Shown: positions 1 to 9,195, counted from the first letter of the stretch. The stretch: DNA of 64,000 bases from Duffyella gerundensis (GCF_001517405.1 NZ_LN907827.1:1990587-2054586), one strand, 5' to 3'. Numbers and translations are program-made. Notes: a model not told the origin generated them from the letters alone.

Positions 1-1199
1 AACGTTTTTTTCGCTATCTGGCCGTCAGCAGCCAGAGCGATGCCAGTGCAACCGAGCTGCCCAGCACGCCACAGCAGCATCAGATGGCCCAGCTGCTCGC
101 TGATGAACTCAACGCCATGGGCCTGCACAATGTGGTTATCGATCGTCACGCCACCGTGACCGCCCTCAAGCCGGGGACGAAACCGAACGCACCGCGCATC
201 GGTTTTATTGCGCATATCGATACCGTTGATGTTGGCCTGTCGCCCGATATTTTTCCGCAGAAGATCGTCTTTCACGGCGATGACGTTTGCCTTAATCCGC
301 AGCAGGACATCTGGTTGCGCACCGCGCAGCACCCGGAAATCCTCGCCTATGAAGGTCAGGAGATCATTTTCAGCGACGGCACCAGCGTACTGGGCGCCGA
401 TAACAAAGCGGCGGTCACCGTGGTGATGACCCTGATGGAGCGGCTACAGGGCGATCACGGCGACATCGTGGTGGCGTTTGTTCCCGATGAAGAGATCGGC
501 CTGCGCGGCGCCAAAGCGCTGGATTTGGAGACGCGCTTTAACGTCGATTTCGCCTACACCATCGACTGCTGCGAACTGGGCGAAGTGGTTTATGAAAACT
601 TCAATGCCGCTGCCGCGCAGATTGTCTTTACCGGCGTCACCGCCCACCCGATGTCGGGCAAAGGCGTACTGGTTAACCCGTTGCTGATGGCCCATGACTT
701 TATCAGTCAGTTTGACCGCTATCAGACACCGGAACATACCGAAGGCCGTGAAGGCTATACCTGGTTCAACGACTTGCAGGCCAACGCCAGCGAAGCGCGG
801 TTAAAAGCCTCGGTGCGTGATTTCGATCTGGCACAGTTTGCCGAGCGCAAAAAACAGATTGAGCGCGTTGCCAGTGACATTGCCGCTGCGTATCCCACCG
901 GTAAGGTCGAGGTCAGCATCAGCGACACCTACAGCAATATCAGTAATGCGCTCGGCGACGATCGCCGCGCCATCGACCTGCTGTTTACCGCGCTGGATGA
1001 GCTGGCGATCGCGCCAAAAGTGATTCCCATGCGGGGCGGCACCGACGGCGCAGCGCTGTCGGCAAAGGGCCTGTTAACGCCGAACTTCTTCACCGGCGCG
1101 CATAATTTTCACTCAAAATTTGAGTTCCTGCCGGTGCCTTCGTTTGTGAAATCTTATGAAGTGGCGGAGAAACTCTGCCTGCTGGCGGCGCGTGACTGA
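1..1199 (+). CDS. pepT: Peptidase T (M20B aminotripeptidase), 5' end cut by window
   Basis: Zinc-dependent cytoplasmic aminopeptidase that removes the N-terminal residue of tripeptides. The reading frame is open to the window edge: the codons before the first ATG (position 84) continue the family alignment (RFFRYLAVSSQS...), so the ATG at 84 is internal and the true start lies outside. Visible M20 metal-site motifs are GFIAHIDT (His and Asp), GADNKAA (bridging Asp), DEEIG (Glu pair) and a C-terminal GAHNFHSKFE carrying the last His. The C-terminus is complete. A rho-independent terminator follows at once. It could be the canonical pepT or a paralogue, since sequence similarity to E. coli PepT is moderate. 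Confidence 0.85.
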   Translation, partial: RFFRYLAVSSQSDASATELPSTPQQHQMAQLLADELNAMGLHNVVIDRHATVTALKPGTKPNAPRIGFIAHIDTVDVGLSPDIFPQKIVFHGDDVCLNPQQDIWLRTAQHPEILAYEGQEIIFSDGTSVLGADNKAAVTVVMTLMERLQGDHGDIVVAFVPDEEIGLRGAKALDLETRFNVDFAYTIDCCELGEVVYENFNAAAAQIVFTGVTAHPMSGKGVLVNPLLMAHDFISQFDRYQTPEHTEGREGYTWFNDLQANASEARLKASVRDFDLAQFAERKKQIERVASDIAAAYPTGKVEVSISDTYSNISNALGDDRRAIDLLFTALDELAIAPKVIPMRGGTDGAALSAKGLLTPNFFTGAHNFHSKFEFLPVPSFVKSYEVAEKLCLLAARD

Positions 1200-1202
1200 A
1201 TA

Positions 1203-1225
1203 AAGGGGCGGCTTTCGCCCCTTTT
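1203..1225 (+). terminator. Rho-independent terminator after pepT, probably bidirectional
   Basis: AAGGGGCG and CGCCCCTT form an 8-bp stem around a 5-nt loop, followed by a short T run. It sits four bases after the pepT stop and directly before the stop of the convergent binding-protein gene, so it can serve both. Confidence 0.8.
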
Positions 1226-1226
1226 G

Positions 1227-2009
1227 TTATTTGCCGGTGGCGACGTCAATGCCAGGGAAATATTTCTTCGCCAGCGCGGTCAGCGTGCCATCCGCCTGCA
1301 CTTTGTCGATTGCCGTATCCAGCTGCTGCTTCAGCGCGCTGTCATCCTTGCGCAGACCAAAGCCGATGCCGCTACCGAGGATTTTGTCATCTTCTACCGG
1401 CTTGCCGATGAAGGCGAACCCTTTGCCCTGCGGCTTATCGAGAAAACCAGACTGACCGGCGGCTGACATCACCAGCGTGCCGTCGAGACGGCCAGCGATC
1501 ATGTCGTTATAGACCTGATTTTGATCCTGATACGAAGTCACGGTTACGCCTTTTGGCTCCCAGTGTTTCTTCGCGTAGGTTTCCTGAATCGAGCCCTGCA
1601 GCACGCCAATGTTCTTACCCTGTAAGCCTTCCGCCGTGGCCTGTTTCAGCCCGGAACCCGCCTTGCCCACCAGCATGCTCGGAATGCGGTACACCGGTTT
1701 GGTGAAAGCAATACTCTTTTCCCGCGCTTCGGTGATGTTCATCGCTGAGTTAATGGCGTCAAACTTTTTAGCCGCCAGCGCCGGGATCAGCGCATCAAAA
1801 CTGCTTTCCACCCAGCTGCAGGAGAGCGCCGCCGCCTTGCAGATCGCATTGCCCAGTTCAATATCAAACCCTTCCAGCTCACCCTGCGCGTTACGGCTTT
1901 CAAACGGCGGATACTGCGATTCCACGCCATAACGCAGCGTCTCCTGCGCCAGAACAGAAGCCGATGAAAACAGACCCACAGCCACAAACAGTGCACTTAA
2001 CTTTTTCAT
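1227..2009 (-). CDS. ABC transporter periplasmic amino-acid-binding protein (basic amino acid type)
   Basis: Family 3 solute-binding protein of 260 aa, resembling the arginine/lysine/ornithine binding proteins (ArtJ/ArgT type). It starts with a signal peptide (MKKLSALFVAVGLFSS..ASVLAQ), followed by the family hallmark YGVESQYPPFES and a FDIELGNAIC segment. I chose the ATG at 2009 over the upstream start because it has an AGGGAA ribosome-binding site and a proper signal peptide. No permease or ATPase gene lies nearby, so it must share a transporter encoded elsewhere or be an orphan. It lies 23 bp downstream of the aminotransferase on the same strand, probably in one transcript. The ligand is inferred only from family resemblance. 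Confidence 0.85.
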   Translation of the reverse strand: MKKLSALFVAVGLFSSASVLAQETLRYGVESQYPPFESRNAQGELEGFDIELGNAICKAAALSCSWVESSFDALIPALAAKKFDAINSAMNITEAREKSIAFTKPVYRIPSMLVGKAGSGLKQATAEGLQGKNIGVLQGSIQETYAKKHWEPKGVTVTSYQDQNQVYNDMIAGRLDGTLVMSAAGQSGFLDKPQGKGFAFIGKPVEDDKILGSGIGFGLRKDDSALKQQLDTAIDKVQADGTLTALAKKYFPGIDVATGK

Positions 2010-2032
2010 TGATTTTCCCTGCGGTAAGGTGG

Positions 2033-3202
2033 TTAACGAGGCAGTACCTGACACAGCGCCTGTGCCCCAAGCAGTAAGGTAGCGTCATCTTTAGCAAAGG
2101 AGAGACGAATCAGCCGGTTATCGGTGCCGTCGGTGTAAAATGCCGACAGCGGAATGGTCGCCACACCGTGGTCGACAATAAGACGTTTTACCATTTCGCT
2201 GTCGCTTTCGTCACTGAAATGTCCGTAGCTGGCGAGCATAAAGAATGAACCGGCGGAAGGCAGCAGCCTAAACGGCGAGTCGCCCAGCGCCTGCGCCAGC
2301 AGATCGCGCTTGCGCTGATAAAATTCGCCAAGCGACAGCCAGGTGTGCGGATTGCGCAGATATTCCGCAAAGCCGACCTGCATCGGCGTATCGGCGGAGA
2401 ACATCATGAACTGATGGACTTTAACCACCTCCTCCATTAGCGCGGCGGGTGCCAGACAGTAGCCAACGCGCCAGCCGGTAACGTGAAAGGTTTTGCCAAA
2501 TGACGACACCACCACGCTGCGCTCGGCCAGTTCCGCATGGGTGGCCATGCCGCAGTGGCGACGGCCATCAAACAGAATGTGCTCATACACTTCGTCGGAG
2601 AGCACCACAATGTCGGTGTGGCGGGTCAGCGCGGCAAGCTGCGCCAGATCGGCATCGCTCAGTACCTGCGCACTGGGATTGTGCGGCGTGTTGATAATGA
2701 TCATCCGCGTGCGCGGCGTGATTGCCGCTCGCACCTCGTCCCAGTTGATGGCGAAATCGGGCTGCTGCAGTTTGAGGGCGATCGGCGTGGCGCCCTGCAG
2801 ACGCACTACCGGCGCGTAACTGTCAAACGCCGGCTCAAAGAAAATCACCTCATCACCGGCGTGCACCAGTCCGGCAATCGCCATATAGAGTCCCTGGCTG
2901 GCGCTGCCGGTGATTAATACTTCGCTGCCGGCATCGTAGTCACGGCCATACAGACCCAGCACCTTTTCTGCCAGCACTTCGCGCAGCGCAGGTAAACCGA
3001 GCATCGAGGCATATTGATTATGCCCTTCGCGCATCGCGCGGCTGACCGATTCAACCAGCAGCGGATCGCACGGGAAATTGGGCGCGCCCTGCGACAGGTT
3101 AATGGCGTTGTGCTGTGCGGAGAGCTGGCCAATCACGCTGAAAATAGTGGTGCCGACGTCGGGTAACTTCGAACGTGGCGCGACGGCTGAGGACAGGGTC
3201 AT
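2033..3202 (-). CDS. PLP-dependent aminotransferase, methionine aminotransferase (YbdL) type
   Basis: Fold-type I aminotransferase of 389 aa, close to E. coli YbdL, which transfers amino groups from methionine (also His and Phe) to 2-oxo acids. Seen in order: N-terminal SKLPDVGTTIF, INLSQGAPNFPCDP, the cofactor site NTPHNPS, the SDEVYEHI segment with the PLP-contacting Asp/Tyr, the Schiff-base lysine in SSFGKTFHVTGWRVGY, and the C-terminal LIRLSFAK arginine that binds the substrate carboxylate. The start at 3202 is favoured by a GGGAG site; another start lies at 3223. It sits in a probable operon with the downstream binding protein, and the divergent LysR gene is the likely regulator. Confidence 0.87.
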   Translation of the reverse strand: MTLSSAVAPRSKLPDVGTTIFSVIGQLSAQHNAINLSQGAPNFPCDPLLVESVSRAMREGHNQYASMLGLPALREVLAEKVLGLYGRDYDAGSEVLITGSASQGLYMAIAGLVHAGDEVIFFEPAFDSYAPVVRLQGATPIALKLQQPDFAINWDEVRAAITPRTRMIIINTPHNPSAQVLSDADLAQLAALTRHTDIVVLSDEVYEHILFDGRRHCGMATHAELAERSVVVSSFGKTFHVTGWRVGYCLAPAALMEEVVKVHQFMMFSADTPMQVGFAEYLRNPHTWLSLGEFYQRKRDLLAQALGDSPFRLLPSAGSFFMLASYGHFSDESDSEMVKRLIVDHGVATIPLSAFYTDGTDNRLIRLSFAKDDATLLLGAQALCQVLPR

Positions 3203-3272
3203 AATGGCTCCCGCGGAGTGCATAAGATAAGCGTAAAATTGATTAGCTATTCAACGACCTTGTGCTTGAGGC

Positions 3273-3290
3273 GACAACTGATATGTTGTC
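3273..3290. promoter_or_regulatory. Perfect palindrome, candidate LysR operator
   Basis: GACAAC-TGATAT-GTTGTC is a perfect 6+6+6 inverted repeat in the 126-bp space between the divergent aminotransferase and LysR genes. It contains the T-N11-A arrangement typical of LysR-type operators. Its role is inferred from position and symmetry. Confidence 0.5.
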
Positions 3291-3328
3291 ATAATAGCCA
3301 TGCAAAAAACTCATAGCTAAGGATGATC

Positions 3329-4174
3329 ATGCCTCGCCGCCCGCTGCCGTTGAACGCCCTGCACGCCTTTCTGGTCACTGCCCGCCATCTCAACCTGACG
3401 CGCGCCGCGCAGGAACTCTGCATAACGCAGGGTGCGGTGAGCCGTAAAATCGCCGCGCTGGAAGCCTGGCTGGGGTTTTCGCTGTTTGAGCGCCATGCGC
3501 GCGGGCTTTATCTCACCTCGCGCGGTGCGGCGTTGCTGCCCGAGCTGAATCAGGGTTTTGCGTTGATTGCCGACGCCGCCGATAAGGCCACCAGCCAGAG
3601 CGCCCGCATGACGTTAAAAGCGCCCACCTGCGCCCTGCGCTGGCTGCTACCTAAGCTGATGGCGTTTGAACAGCAGCATCCTGAGATTGAGGTGGCGTTA
3701 ACCACGACGCTCGATCACAGCCAGCAGCTGGACGGCTTTGATGCCGCCATTCTGTATGGTGCCCAGTTGGATCAGGCCGATGTGCTGTTTGCGGAGACAC
3801 TGACGCCGGTGGTGAGCCGCTCGCTGCTGGATGGCGACACGCTGTCGCTGGCGGCGCTTTCCCGCCTGACCTTTTTACACCCGACGCAGGATGATATTGA
3901 CTGGCGTTTATGGCTGCAGGCGCAGCGGGCCGAGGTGAAAATGGCGCGTAATCAATACTTTGATACTATGGATTTGGCGATCAGCGCGGCGATTCAGGGG
4001 TTTGGGGTGACGGTTGCCGATGTGACCTTGATTCAGGCCGATCTGGCGAGCGGCCGACTGCATGCGCCGTTCAGCGCCAGCGTGAAAACCGGCGCCGTCT
4101 ACAGCGTACTGTATCGGCGCCAGGAGACCACGGCAAACCAAGCGGCACTGATCGCCTGGCTCCAGGGCAATTAA
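3329..4174 (+). CDS. LysR-family transcriptional regulator (GcvA-like subgroup)
   Basis: Regulator of 281 aa with an N-terminal winged helix-turn-helix (residues about 6-65; LTRAAQELCITQGAVSRKIAALE) and a C-terminal periplasmic-binding-like effector domain. The short effector domain with residues such as FDAAILYG suggests the GcvA/TrpI-like subgroup. The ATG at 3329 is preferred because AAGGA sits 5 nt before it; an in-frame ATG lies two codons upstream at 3323. It is divergent from the aminotransferase/binding-protein pair and probably controls it, perhaps in response to an amino acid. Its stop codon abuts the stop codon of the convergent chemoreceptor gene with no base between them and no terminator hairpin. 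Confidence 0.85.
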   Translation: MPRRPLPLNALHAFLVTARHLNLTRAAQELCITQGAVSRKIAALEAWLGFSLFERHARGLYLTSRGAALLPELNQGFALIADAADKATSQSARMTLKAPTCALRWLLPKLMAFEQQHPEIEVALTTTLDHSQQLDGFDAAILYGAQLDQADVLFAETLTPVVSRSLLDGDTLSLAALSRLTFLHPTQDDIDWRLWLQAQRAEVKMARNQYFDTMDLAISAAIQGFGVTVADVTLIQADLASGRLHAPFSASVKTGAVYSVLYRRQETTANQAALIAWLQGN

Positions 4175-5830
4175 TCAGAACGACACCCACTCATCGCTGC
4201 TGCTGGCAGCGGCAGTGGGCGCAAGACGCGGACGCAGTGGTGTTTGCGGAGCGGCAACCGGTGCCGCAGCGGCCTGGGGTGCCAGCCGGAAACGCGCCAC
4301 TGAACGCTGCAGCTCTTCGGTCTGACGCTCCAGCGCACCGGCGGCGGCGGAAACTTCTTCCACCAGCGAGGCGTTCTGCTGCGTCACGCTGTCCATTTCC
4401 GCCACGGCGGTGCCCACCTGCGAAATGCCTTTGCTCTGCTCATGCGACGCGTCGGCGATCTGCTTCATGATCTCATTCACGTCAGACACCGCTTTTAACA
4501 TCTCATCCATGGTGCTGCCCGCGGCATTCACCAGCTGAGAGCCTTTGTCGACGCGCTGTACTGATTCGCTGATCAGCGTTTCGATCTCTTTGGCAGCACC
4601 GGCACTGCGCTGCGCCAGATTACGCACTTCGCTGGCAACCACGGCAAAGCCACGGCCCTGCTCACCGGCGCGCGCCGCTTCTACCGCCGCGTTTAGCGCC
4701 AGAATATTGGTCTGGAAGGCGATGCTGTTGATCACGCTGGTGATCTCAGCAATTTTCTTCGAGCTGCCGGTGATCTCTTGCATGGTTTGCACCACGTCGT
4801 TGACCAGCTCGCCGCCCTTGCTGGCGGTTTTGGTGGCGGTCTGTGCCAGGCTACTCGCCTGTTGCGCGTTGTCAGCGTTGAACTTCACCGTGGCGGTGAG
4901 CTGCTCCATGCTGGCTGCGGTCTGCTCCAGCGCGGCGGCCTGCTGTTCGGTGCGTGAGGAGAGATCGTTGTTGCCCATCGAAATCTCGGCCGCGCCGCGA
5001 TAGATATTGTCGGTGCCGCTGCGAATGGCACTCACCGCATCACGCAGGCTGTCCTGCATGGCGTTGAGTAACGGCACCAGCTTGCCGACGCAGTTGCGGC
5101 CAAATTCCTGTACCGGATGGCTGAGGTCGCCATCGGCAATAAACTGGAAATGCTGGCGAATTTTATCCAGCGGACGCACCAGCATGGTGACCAGATAACG
5201 ATCGGTGAACAGCAGGATCACCAAACCAAAAACCACCGCCGCGATGATGATCGATTTAGTGATATCAGTCAGACGATCCACCGTGACGCGCGTTTGATCG
5301 AGTAATTCGCTGGCACGCTGATTGTACTGTTCAGCGCTGGCGCCGAAAGCGCGGCTGAGTGCCGGCGTTACGTTGCTGGCGTGCGTGCGAAACGCCGCCA
5401 GATCGCCACTTTTGGCCAGCGTCATCTGCGGAACAATGCCGGCATCAAGCAGCTTCTGCCAGCTGTCGATCACCGCAGCTGACGTAGCCGCGTCCATCGG
5501 GCCGGGCGCGCCCGCTTTAAATTTTACCAGCTGCGCTTCCATCGCATCAAGCGCGGCGGCGGCTGGCGCGTAATCGGCGGCCTGTGGCGTTTTGCCGGCG
5601 GCGGCACCGTCCATCACCCGCGACAGGCGCGTGATGAAACGAAAATATTGGTCATTGCCTTTGCTCAGCAGGGTCATTTGCGACACCAGCTGACGGTCAA
5701 CGGTGTTACCGTCGCCCAGTTTACCCAGCGCATGCACGCTGTAGAGACCAACCCCTGACCAAAGCAGACAAAAAACGCCGAGTATCCACAACATGACACT
5801 GCGAATAGAGAAGTTTTTAAGAATTGCCAT
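4175..5830 (-). CDS. Methyl-accepting chemotaxis protein
   Basis: Inner-membrane chemoreceptor of 551 aa. Order: TM1 (about 11-32), a periplasmic four-helix-bundle-type sensor region rich in Ala, TM2 (about 190-212), a HAMP domain ([21 protein letters not shown]), methylation helices, and the conserved hairpin tip with [20 protein letters not shown] and [15 protein letters not shown]. The protein ends in EWVSF, which fits the W-x-x-F pentapeptide that tethers CheR/CheB, so it is probably a high-abundance (Tsr/Tar-like) receptor. The start at 5830 follows AAGGAACTC. A sigma-28 promoter lies upstream at 5888-5914. The ligand cannot be read from the sequence. Confidence 0.93.
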   Translation of the reverse strand: MAILKNFSIRSVMLWILGVFCLLWSGVGLYSVHALGKLGDGNTVDRQLVSQMTLLSKGNDQYFRFITRLSRVMDGAAAGKTPQAADYAPAAAALDAMEAQLVKFKAGAPGPMDAATSAAVIDSWQKLLDAGIVPQMTLAKSGDLAAFRTHASNVTPALSRAFGASAEQYNQRASELLDQTRVTVDRLTDITKSIIIAAVVFGLVILLFTDRYLVTMLVRPLDKIRQHFQFIADGDLSHPVQEFGRNCVGKLVPLLNAMQDSLRDAVSAIRSGTDNIYRGAAEISMGNNDLSSRTEQQAAALEQTAASMEQLTATVKFNADNAQQASSLAQTATKTASKGGELVNDVVQTMQEITGSSKKIAEITSVINSIAFQTNILALNAAVEAARAGEQGRGFAVVASEVRNLAQRSAGAAKEIETLISESVQRVDKGSQLVNAAGSTMDEMLKAVSDVNEIMKQIADASHEQSKGISQVGTAVAEMDSVTQQNASLVEEVSAAAGALERQTEELQRSVARFRLAPQAAAAPVAAPQTPLRPRLAPTAAASSSDEWVSF

Positions 5831-5887
5831 AATGAGTTCCTTGCTGACCCATACTGTTATTGCCCGACACACGCGGGATTAAGCAGG

Positions 5888-5914
5888 TTATCGGCAGCAA
5901 AGAAAGAAAATGTA
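5888..5914 (-). promoter_or_regulatory. Sigma-28 (FliA) promoter for the chemoreceptor gene
   Basis: On the minus strand TACA is followed, 15 nt later, by GCCGATAA. The -10 is an exact match to the flagellar sigma-28 consensus (TAAA-N15-GCCGATAA), with one mismatch in the -35. It lies 58 nt upstream of the receptor ATG and predicts co-expression with late flagellar genes. Confidence 0.85.
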
Positions 5915-5957
5915 AGAAAAAACGTCGCGGCACTATTTACCCACGGCATCAGTATGG

Positions 5958-7490
5958 TTATTTGAGTTTTACCATCGCCCGGCGAAACAGCGACAGAATA
6001 CGCAGCCGACGCTTCATAAAGTTCTCTTTCAGCGAGATATGTGCCTCGCCCTGTCGTCCCAGACAGAGGGTGATGTCATTATCCGGTCGCCAGGCAGGCC
6101 AGGCGACCTTGCCCTCCAGCGTTGAGGAGAACGGCGTGGCGTAACGGGCGAAGTTAAGCCAGTACTGGCTCACGTCTTCGGCAAAGGCGCGGTCGCCGTC
6201 GGTGATTTCCCGACCAGCTTCAATGGCCGGCACCTGATCCAGCGTATTGAGCGTATAGACGATCTCTGCGCCGTGCCACGCGCCGTCAGGACACAGATCG
6301 CGCGAACGTTCGGAAACATAGTCGAACCAGTAGCGCCAGCCCGGCATTCCCACCTGGCACTGCGCGGCAACCACCAGCTGGCTCATCGCGGTAAAAGCCA
6401 TATCGCGTGATACTGCTCGACCCAGTGCGCGATCGTCATGCAGGTCATACATCCAGTTCAGCAGCTTGTAAACCGGCCGACGACGACGACGCAGATCCGC
6501 CACCAGCGCCGAGGCGTTTACGCCAAAATAGTCGAGCACGCTGCTTTCGTCGCTGTTGCTGCCGATCAATATCGGCAATTTATGCTGCCGGGCGCGGGCA
6601 AACACCTTGAGCATGGGCAACGGCAATACCGCATCCCCGGCAATCGGCGTCGGCCCGATGCGCATGCCCGGCGGCAGCAGGGTCAACGCCTCGGCTGGCA
6701 AAGCGCGCAGCTGTTCGGCGCTGGGCTGCTCAAGGGAGAAATGACGGGCAACTTTTTCGCCTAGCGCCAGCGCTTCAGTGCGTGATACATCAGGCAGTGC
6801 ATAGGCGCTCTGCGCAATGCCTTTGTGAAACAGCCCCTGCGCCAGCGGCGAACAAAACAGCGACAGCACGCTGCGCGCGCCGGAAGATTCACCCATGATG
6901 GTGACGTTGTGGCGATCGCCACCGAAAGCGGGAATATTGCGTTGCACCCACTGCAGCGCGGCGATTTGATCGAGCAGCGCAAAATTATTGATGGTTTTGC
7001 CCGCCGGATATTCCGCATCCAGCGCCGGATGTGCAAAAAAGCCGAGATGGCCGAGGCGATAATTAAGGGTCACCATCACCACGCCGCGCGCGGCCAGGGG
7101 TTTACCGCTGTAGGGTGCCAGCGAGCCAGCACCCAGCGCGTAGCCGCCGCCGTGGATCCAGACTATCACCGGCAAAGGGCGAACCGGTTCAATTTCCGGC
7201 GTCCAGACATTGAGATAGAGGCAGTCTTCATCCGGCAAAGCGGGATCGCCGCCGCCAATTTCCATGCACACCTCACGGCTCTGCCAGCTGGCGCTGCCCC
7301 AGGCCAAAGCATCACGGCAACCGTGCCAGGGCGTGACCGCAGCCGGTGGTCGCCAGCGACGTTCGCCTGTCGGTGGCGCGGCGTAAGGGATGCCTTTAAA
7401 TACCGCGATCTCTCCCTCGGCGGTGCCCGCCAGTTGGCCTTCGGCGGTATTCACCGTGATGTGCTGCTGATTTTTCATTTTCTGTTCCAT
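5958..7490 (-). CDS. Type-B carboxylesterase (alpha/beta hydrolase)
   Basis: Carboxylesterase/para-nitrobenzyl-esterase family protein of 510 aa. Motifs: FKGIPYAAPP and the EDCLYLNVWTP type-B signature, the oxyanion loop HGGGYALGAG, the nucleophile elbow GESSGA (Ser), an acidic residue in NSDESSVLDYFG, and a C-terminal His in GAWHGAEIVY. No signal peptide is evident, so it is likely cytoplasmic. The start at 7490 is backed by an AGAGGT site; 7478 is possible. It lies 131 bp downstream of an aromatic-acid/H+ symporter gene on the same strand, which suggests hydrolysis of an imported ester, or of a precursor of the transported acid. The substrate is unknown. Confidence 0.87.
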   Translation of the reverse strand: MEQKMKNQQHITVNTAEGQLAGTAEGEIAVFKGIPYAAPPTGERRWRPPAAVTPWHGCRDALAWGSASWQSREVCMEIGGGDPALPDEDCLYLNVWTPEIEPVRPLPVIVWIHGGGYALGAGSLAPYSGKPLAARGVVMVTLNYRLGHLGFFAHPALDAEYPAGKTINNFALLDQIAALQWVQRNIPAFGGDRHNVTIMGESSGARSVLSLFCSPLAQGLFHKGIAQSAYALPDVSRTEALALGEKVARHFSLEQPSAEQLRALPAEALTLLPPGMRIGPTPIAGDAVLPLPMLKVFARARQHKLPILIGSNSDESSVLDYFGVNASALVADLRRRRRPVYKLLNWMYDLHDDRALGRAVSRDMAFTAMSQLVVAAQCQVGMPGWRYWFDYVSERSRDLCPDGAWHGAEIVYTLNTLDQVPAIEAGREITDGDRAFAEDVSQYWLNFARYATPFSSTLEGKVAWPAWRPDNDITLCLGRQGEAHISLKENFMKRRLRILSLFRRAMVKLK

Positions 7491-7591
7491 GGCTTTACCT
7501 CTGCTTATTATTTCCGTCAGCAGCGGTCTTGTCCATGTTGTGGGGCGATTTGCAGAGTAAGTCGGGGGGAGATTGGCTGGCAACAGAGCAG

Positions 7592-7614
7592 GCCCGCTTC
7601 CGGATGAAGCGGGC
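7592..7614 (-). repeat. Intercistronic hairpin between transporter and esterase genes
   Basis: GCCCGCTTC and GAAGCGGGC form a perfect 9-bp stem around a 5-nt loop. On the coding (minus) strand the T run precedes the stem, so it is not a standard terminator. It could stabilise or partition the transporter/esterase mRNA. Confidence 0.6.
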
Positions 7615-7621
7615 AAAAAAA

Positions 7622-8965
7622 TCAGCTGGCAAAGCGGCTTTTAGCCATCAGCATCAGCGTGGTTAACACCGCCGGGATCGCCAGCAGCAGGAAAACCTGG
7701 CTGAAGCTCCAGCCGAGCGTCAGCATTTCAGCACCGGCAAAGGCGCTAAGAATGGCGCCGATGCGGCCCACGCCGTGCATCCAGCTGGAGCCGGTCGCGC
7801 GGGCATGCGTGGGATAATAGCTGGCGGCCAGCGCGTTCATGCCGGTATTAGCACCGTTGAAACAGAAGCCGCTGCAGAAGGCGATGCCACTCATGATGGC
7901 GGCATGCGCCGGGCTGAAGCCCAGCGTCACGATGGCGATGCCGCCGCAAAAGTAGATCGCGGCCAGCGCCAGATTGGCGTTGAAACGATCCATCAGCCAA
8001 CCCGCAAACAGCGATCCAACGGTGCCGCCCGCCTGATACATGGCGGTAATAATCGCCGCTTCGGTGACCGTCATGCCTACGTTATTGACCAGCGTTGGCA
8101 GCCAGCTGCCAATCAGGTAAACCAGAAACAGCCCCATAAAATAGCTGCCCCACAGCATCAGGCTGCCGAAAAGGTATTGCTGCGACAGTACGGTGCTGAT
8201 GGCGCCCTGCTGCTGAGTGCGCGGATCGGGCAGACAGTAACGATCGCCCACCTGGGTGGTGCCCGGCAGCAGACGCGACAGAATCTGATGAATACGCTCG
8301 GCGGGTGCGTGACGAGAAATCAGGAAGCGCACCGATTCCGGCAAAAAGAGGATCAGCAGCGGCAACACCAGCAGCGGCAGGATACCGCCCAACAGCATCA
8401 CAGAGTGCCAGCCATAGCGCGGGATCAGCCACGAAGCCGCAAAGCCACCGGCGGCCGCACCAAAGGTGAAGCCGCAGAACACCACGGTAATAATAAAGGA
8501 GCGCCGACGCTCGGGGGAAAACTCTGCCACCAGCGTGCCGACGTTGGGCATCGCTGCGCCCAGCCCCAGGCCGGTGAGGAAGCGGAACAGCATCATCTGT
8601 TCGATGGAATTGGCCATGGCGGTGGCCAGCGTCCACAGGCCAAAAAAGAACACGCTGAAGATGATAATCATGCGACGGCCGTAGCGATCGGCCAGCGGCC
8701 CGGCAAAAATCGCGCCCAACGCCAGGCCAATCAGCGCGGCGCTGATCACCATACCTAGCTGGTGATTGCTGACCTGCCAGATAGCGCGTAACGACGGCGC
8801 GATAAAGCCCATCAGCGCGATATCCATGCCATCCAGCGCCACCACGATAAAACAGAGCGCGATGATTTTTTTCTGCCAGGCGCTCAACGCGCTCTGATTA
8901 ATAAGTTGGCGAACATCAATCGCCTCAGCCTGGCTCGAGCCTGGAAATAGCATTTTTACCGCCAT
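7622..8965 (-). CDS. MFS transporter, aromatic acid:H+ symporter (AAHS) family
   Basis: Inner-membrane major facilitator of 447 aa with about 12 hydrophobic segments. The first segment carries DGMDIALMG, matching the DG-x-D motif of the AAHS family (PcaK, MhpT, benzoate transporters). The loop between TM2 and TM3 carries GPLADRYGRRMII, the general MFS motif. These carriers import aromatic acids such as 4-hydroxybenzoate or protocatechuate with protons. It is the first gene of a probable two-gene transcript with the esterase, and is divergent from a PcaQ-like regulator. The start is uncertain: a second ATG lies at 8953 and neither has a strong ribosome-binding site. The exact substrate is not deducible. 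Confidence 0.87.
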   Translation of the reverse strand: MAVKMLFPGSSQAEAIDVRQLINQSALSAWQKKIIALCFIVVALDGMDIALMGFIAPSLRAIWQVSNHQLGMVISAALIGLALGAIFAGPLADRYGRRMIIIFSVFFFGLWTLATAMANSIEQMMLFRFLTGLGLGAAMPNVGTLVAEFSPERRRSFIITVVFCGFTFGAAAGGFAASWLIPRYGWHSVMLLGGILPLLVLPLLILFLPESVRFLISRHAPAERIHQILSRLLPGTTQVGDRYCLPDPRTQQQGAISTVLSQQYLFGSLMLWGSYFMGLFLVYLIGSWLPTLVNNVGMTVTEAAIITAMYQAGGTVGSLFAGWLMDRFNANLALAAIYFCGGIAIVTLGFSPAHAAIMSGIAFCSGFCFNGANTGMNALAASYYPTHARATGSSWMHGVGRIGAILSAFAGAEMLTLGWSFSQVFLLLAIPAVLTTLMLMAKSRFAS

Positions 8966-9032
8966 CAGTTTTGGTAAAAAATTTGGCCGCTATGATAGCG
9001 GATCGTTAACTATCCCGCCTGCGGATTTTAAT

Positions 9033-9051
9033 AATAATGAGAATTATTCAA
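9033..9051. promoter_or_regulatory. Fur-box-like sequence upstream of the transporter gene
   Basis: AATAATGAGAATTATT resembles the Fur consensus (about 12 of 19 positions by eye). It lies in the 287-bp divergent region between the AAHS transporter and the LysR gene. Such AT-rich matches occur by chance, so this is a weak call. Confidence 0.3.
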
Positions 9052-9195
9052 TGCAACAGCATTTCAAGCTACTGTATTCCAAAAGGTTAATAATTTGGCT
9101 TTTATGCAGCAGAGGTGGATTTTGAGCTAAGTCTCTCTTTTACTGCTATTTTTGACGCTGACGCGCAAATGTTAAATATATTTTGCAATAAGGTT

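Noticed and set aside
6825..7607. 260-aa plus-strand frame antisense to the esterase gene
   Set aside because: Composition and lack of motifs; the esterase motifs are intact on the other strand.
7775..8758. 327-aa plus-strand frame rich in Gln, Arg and His
   Set aside because: It is exactly antisense to the AAHS transporter gene and has the Gln/Arg/His composition typical of an antisense reading of a membrane protein.
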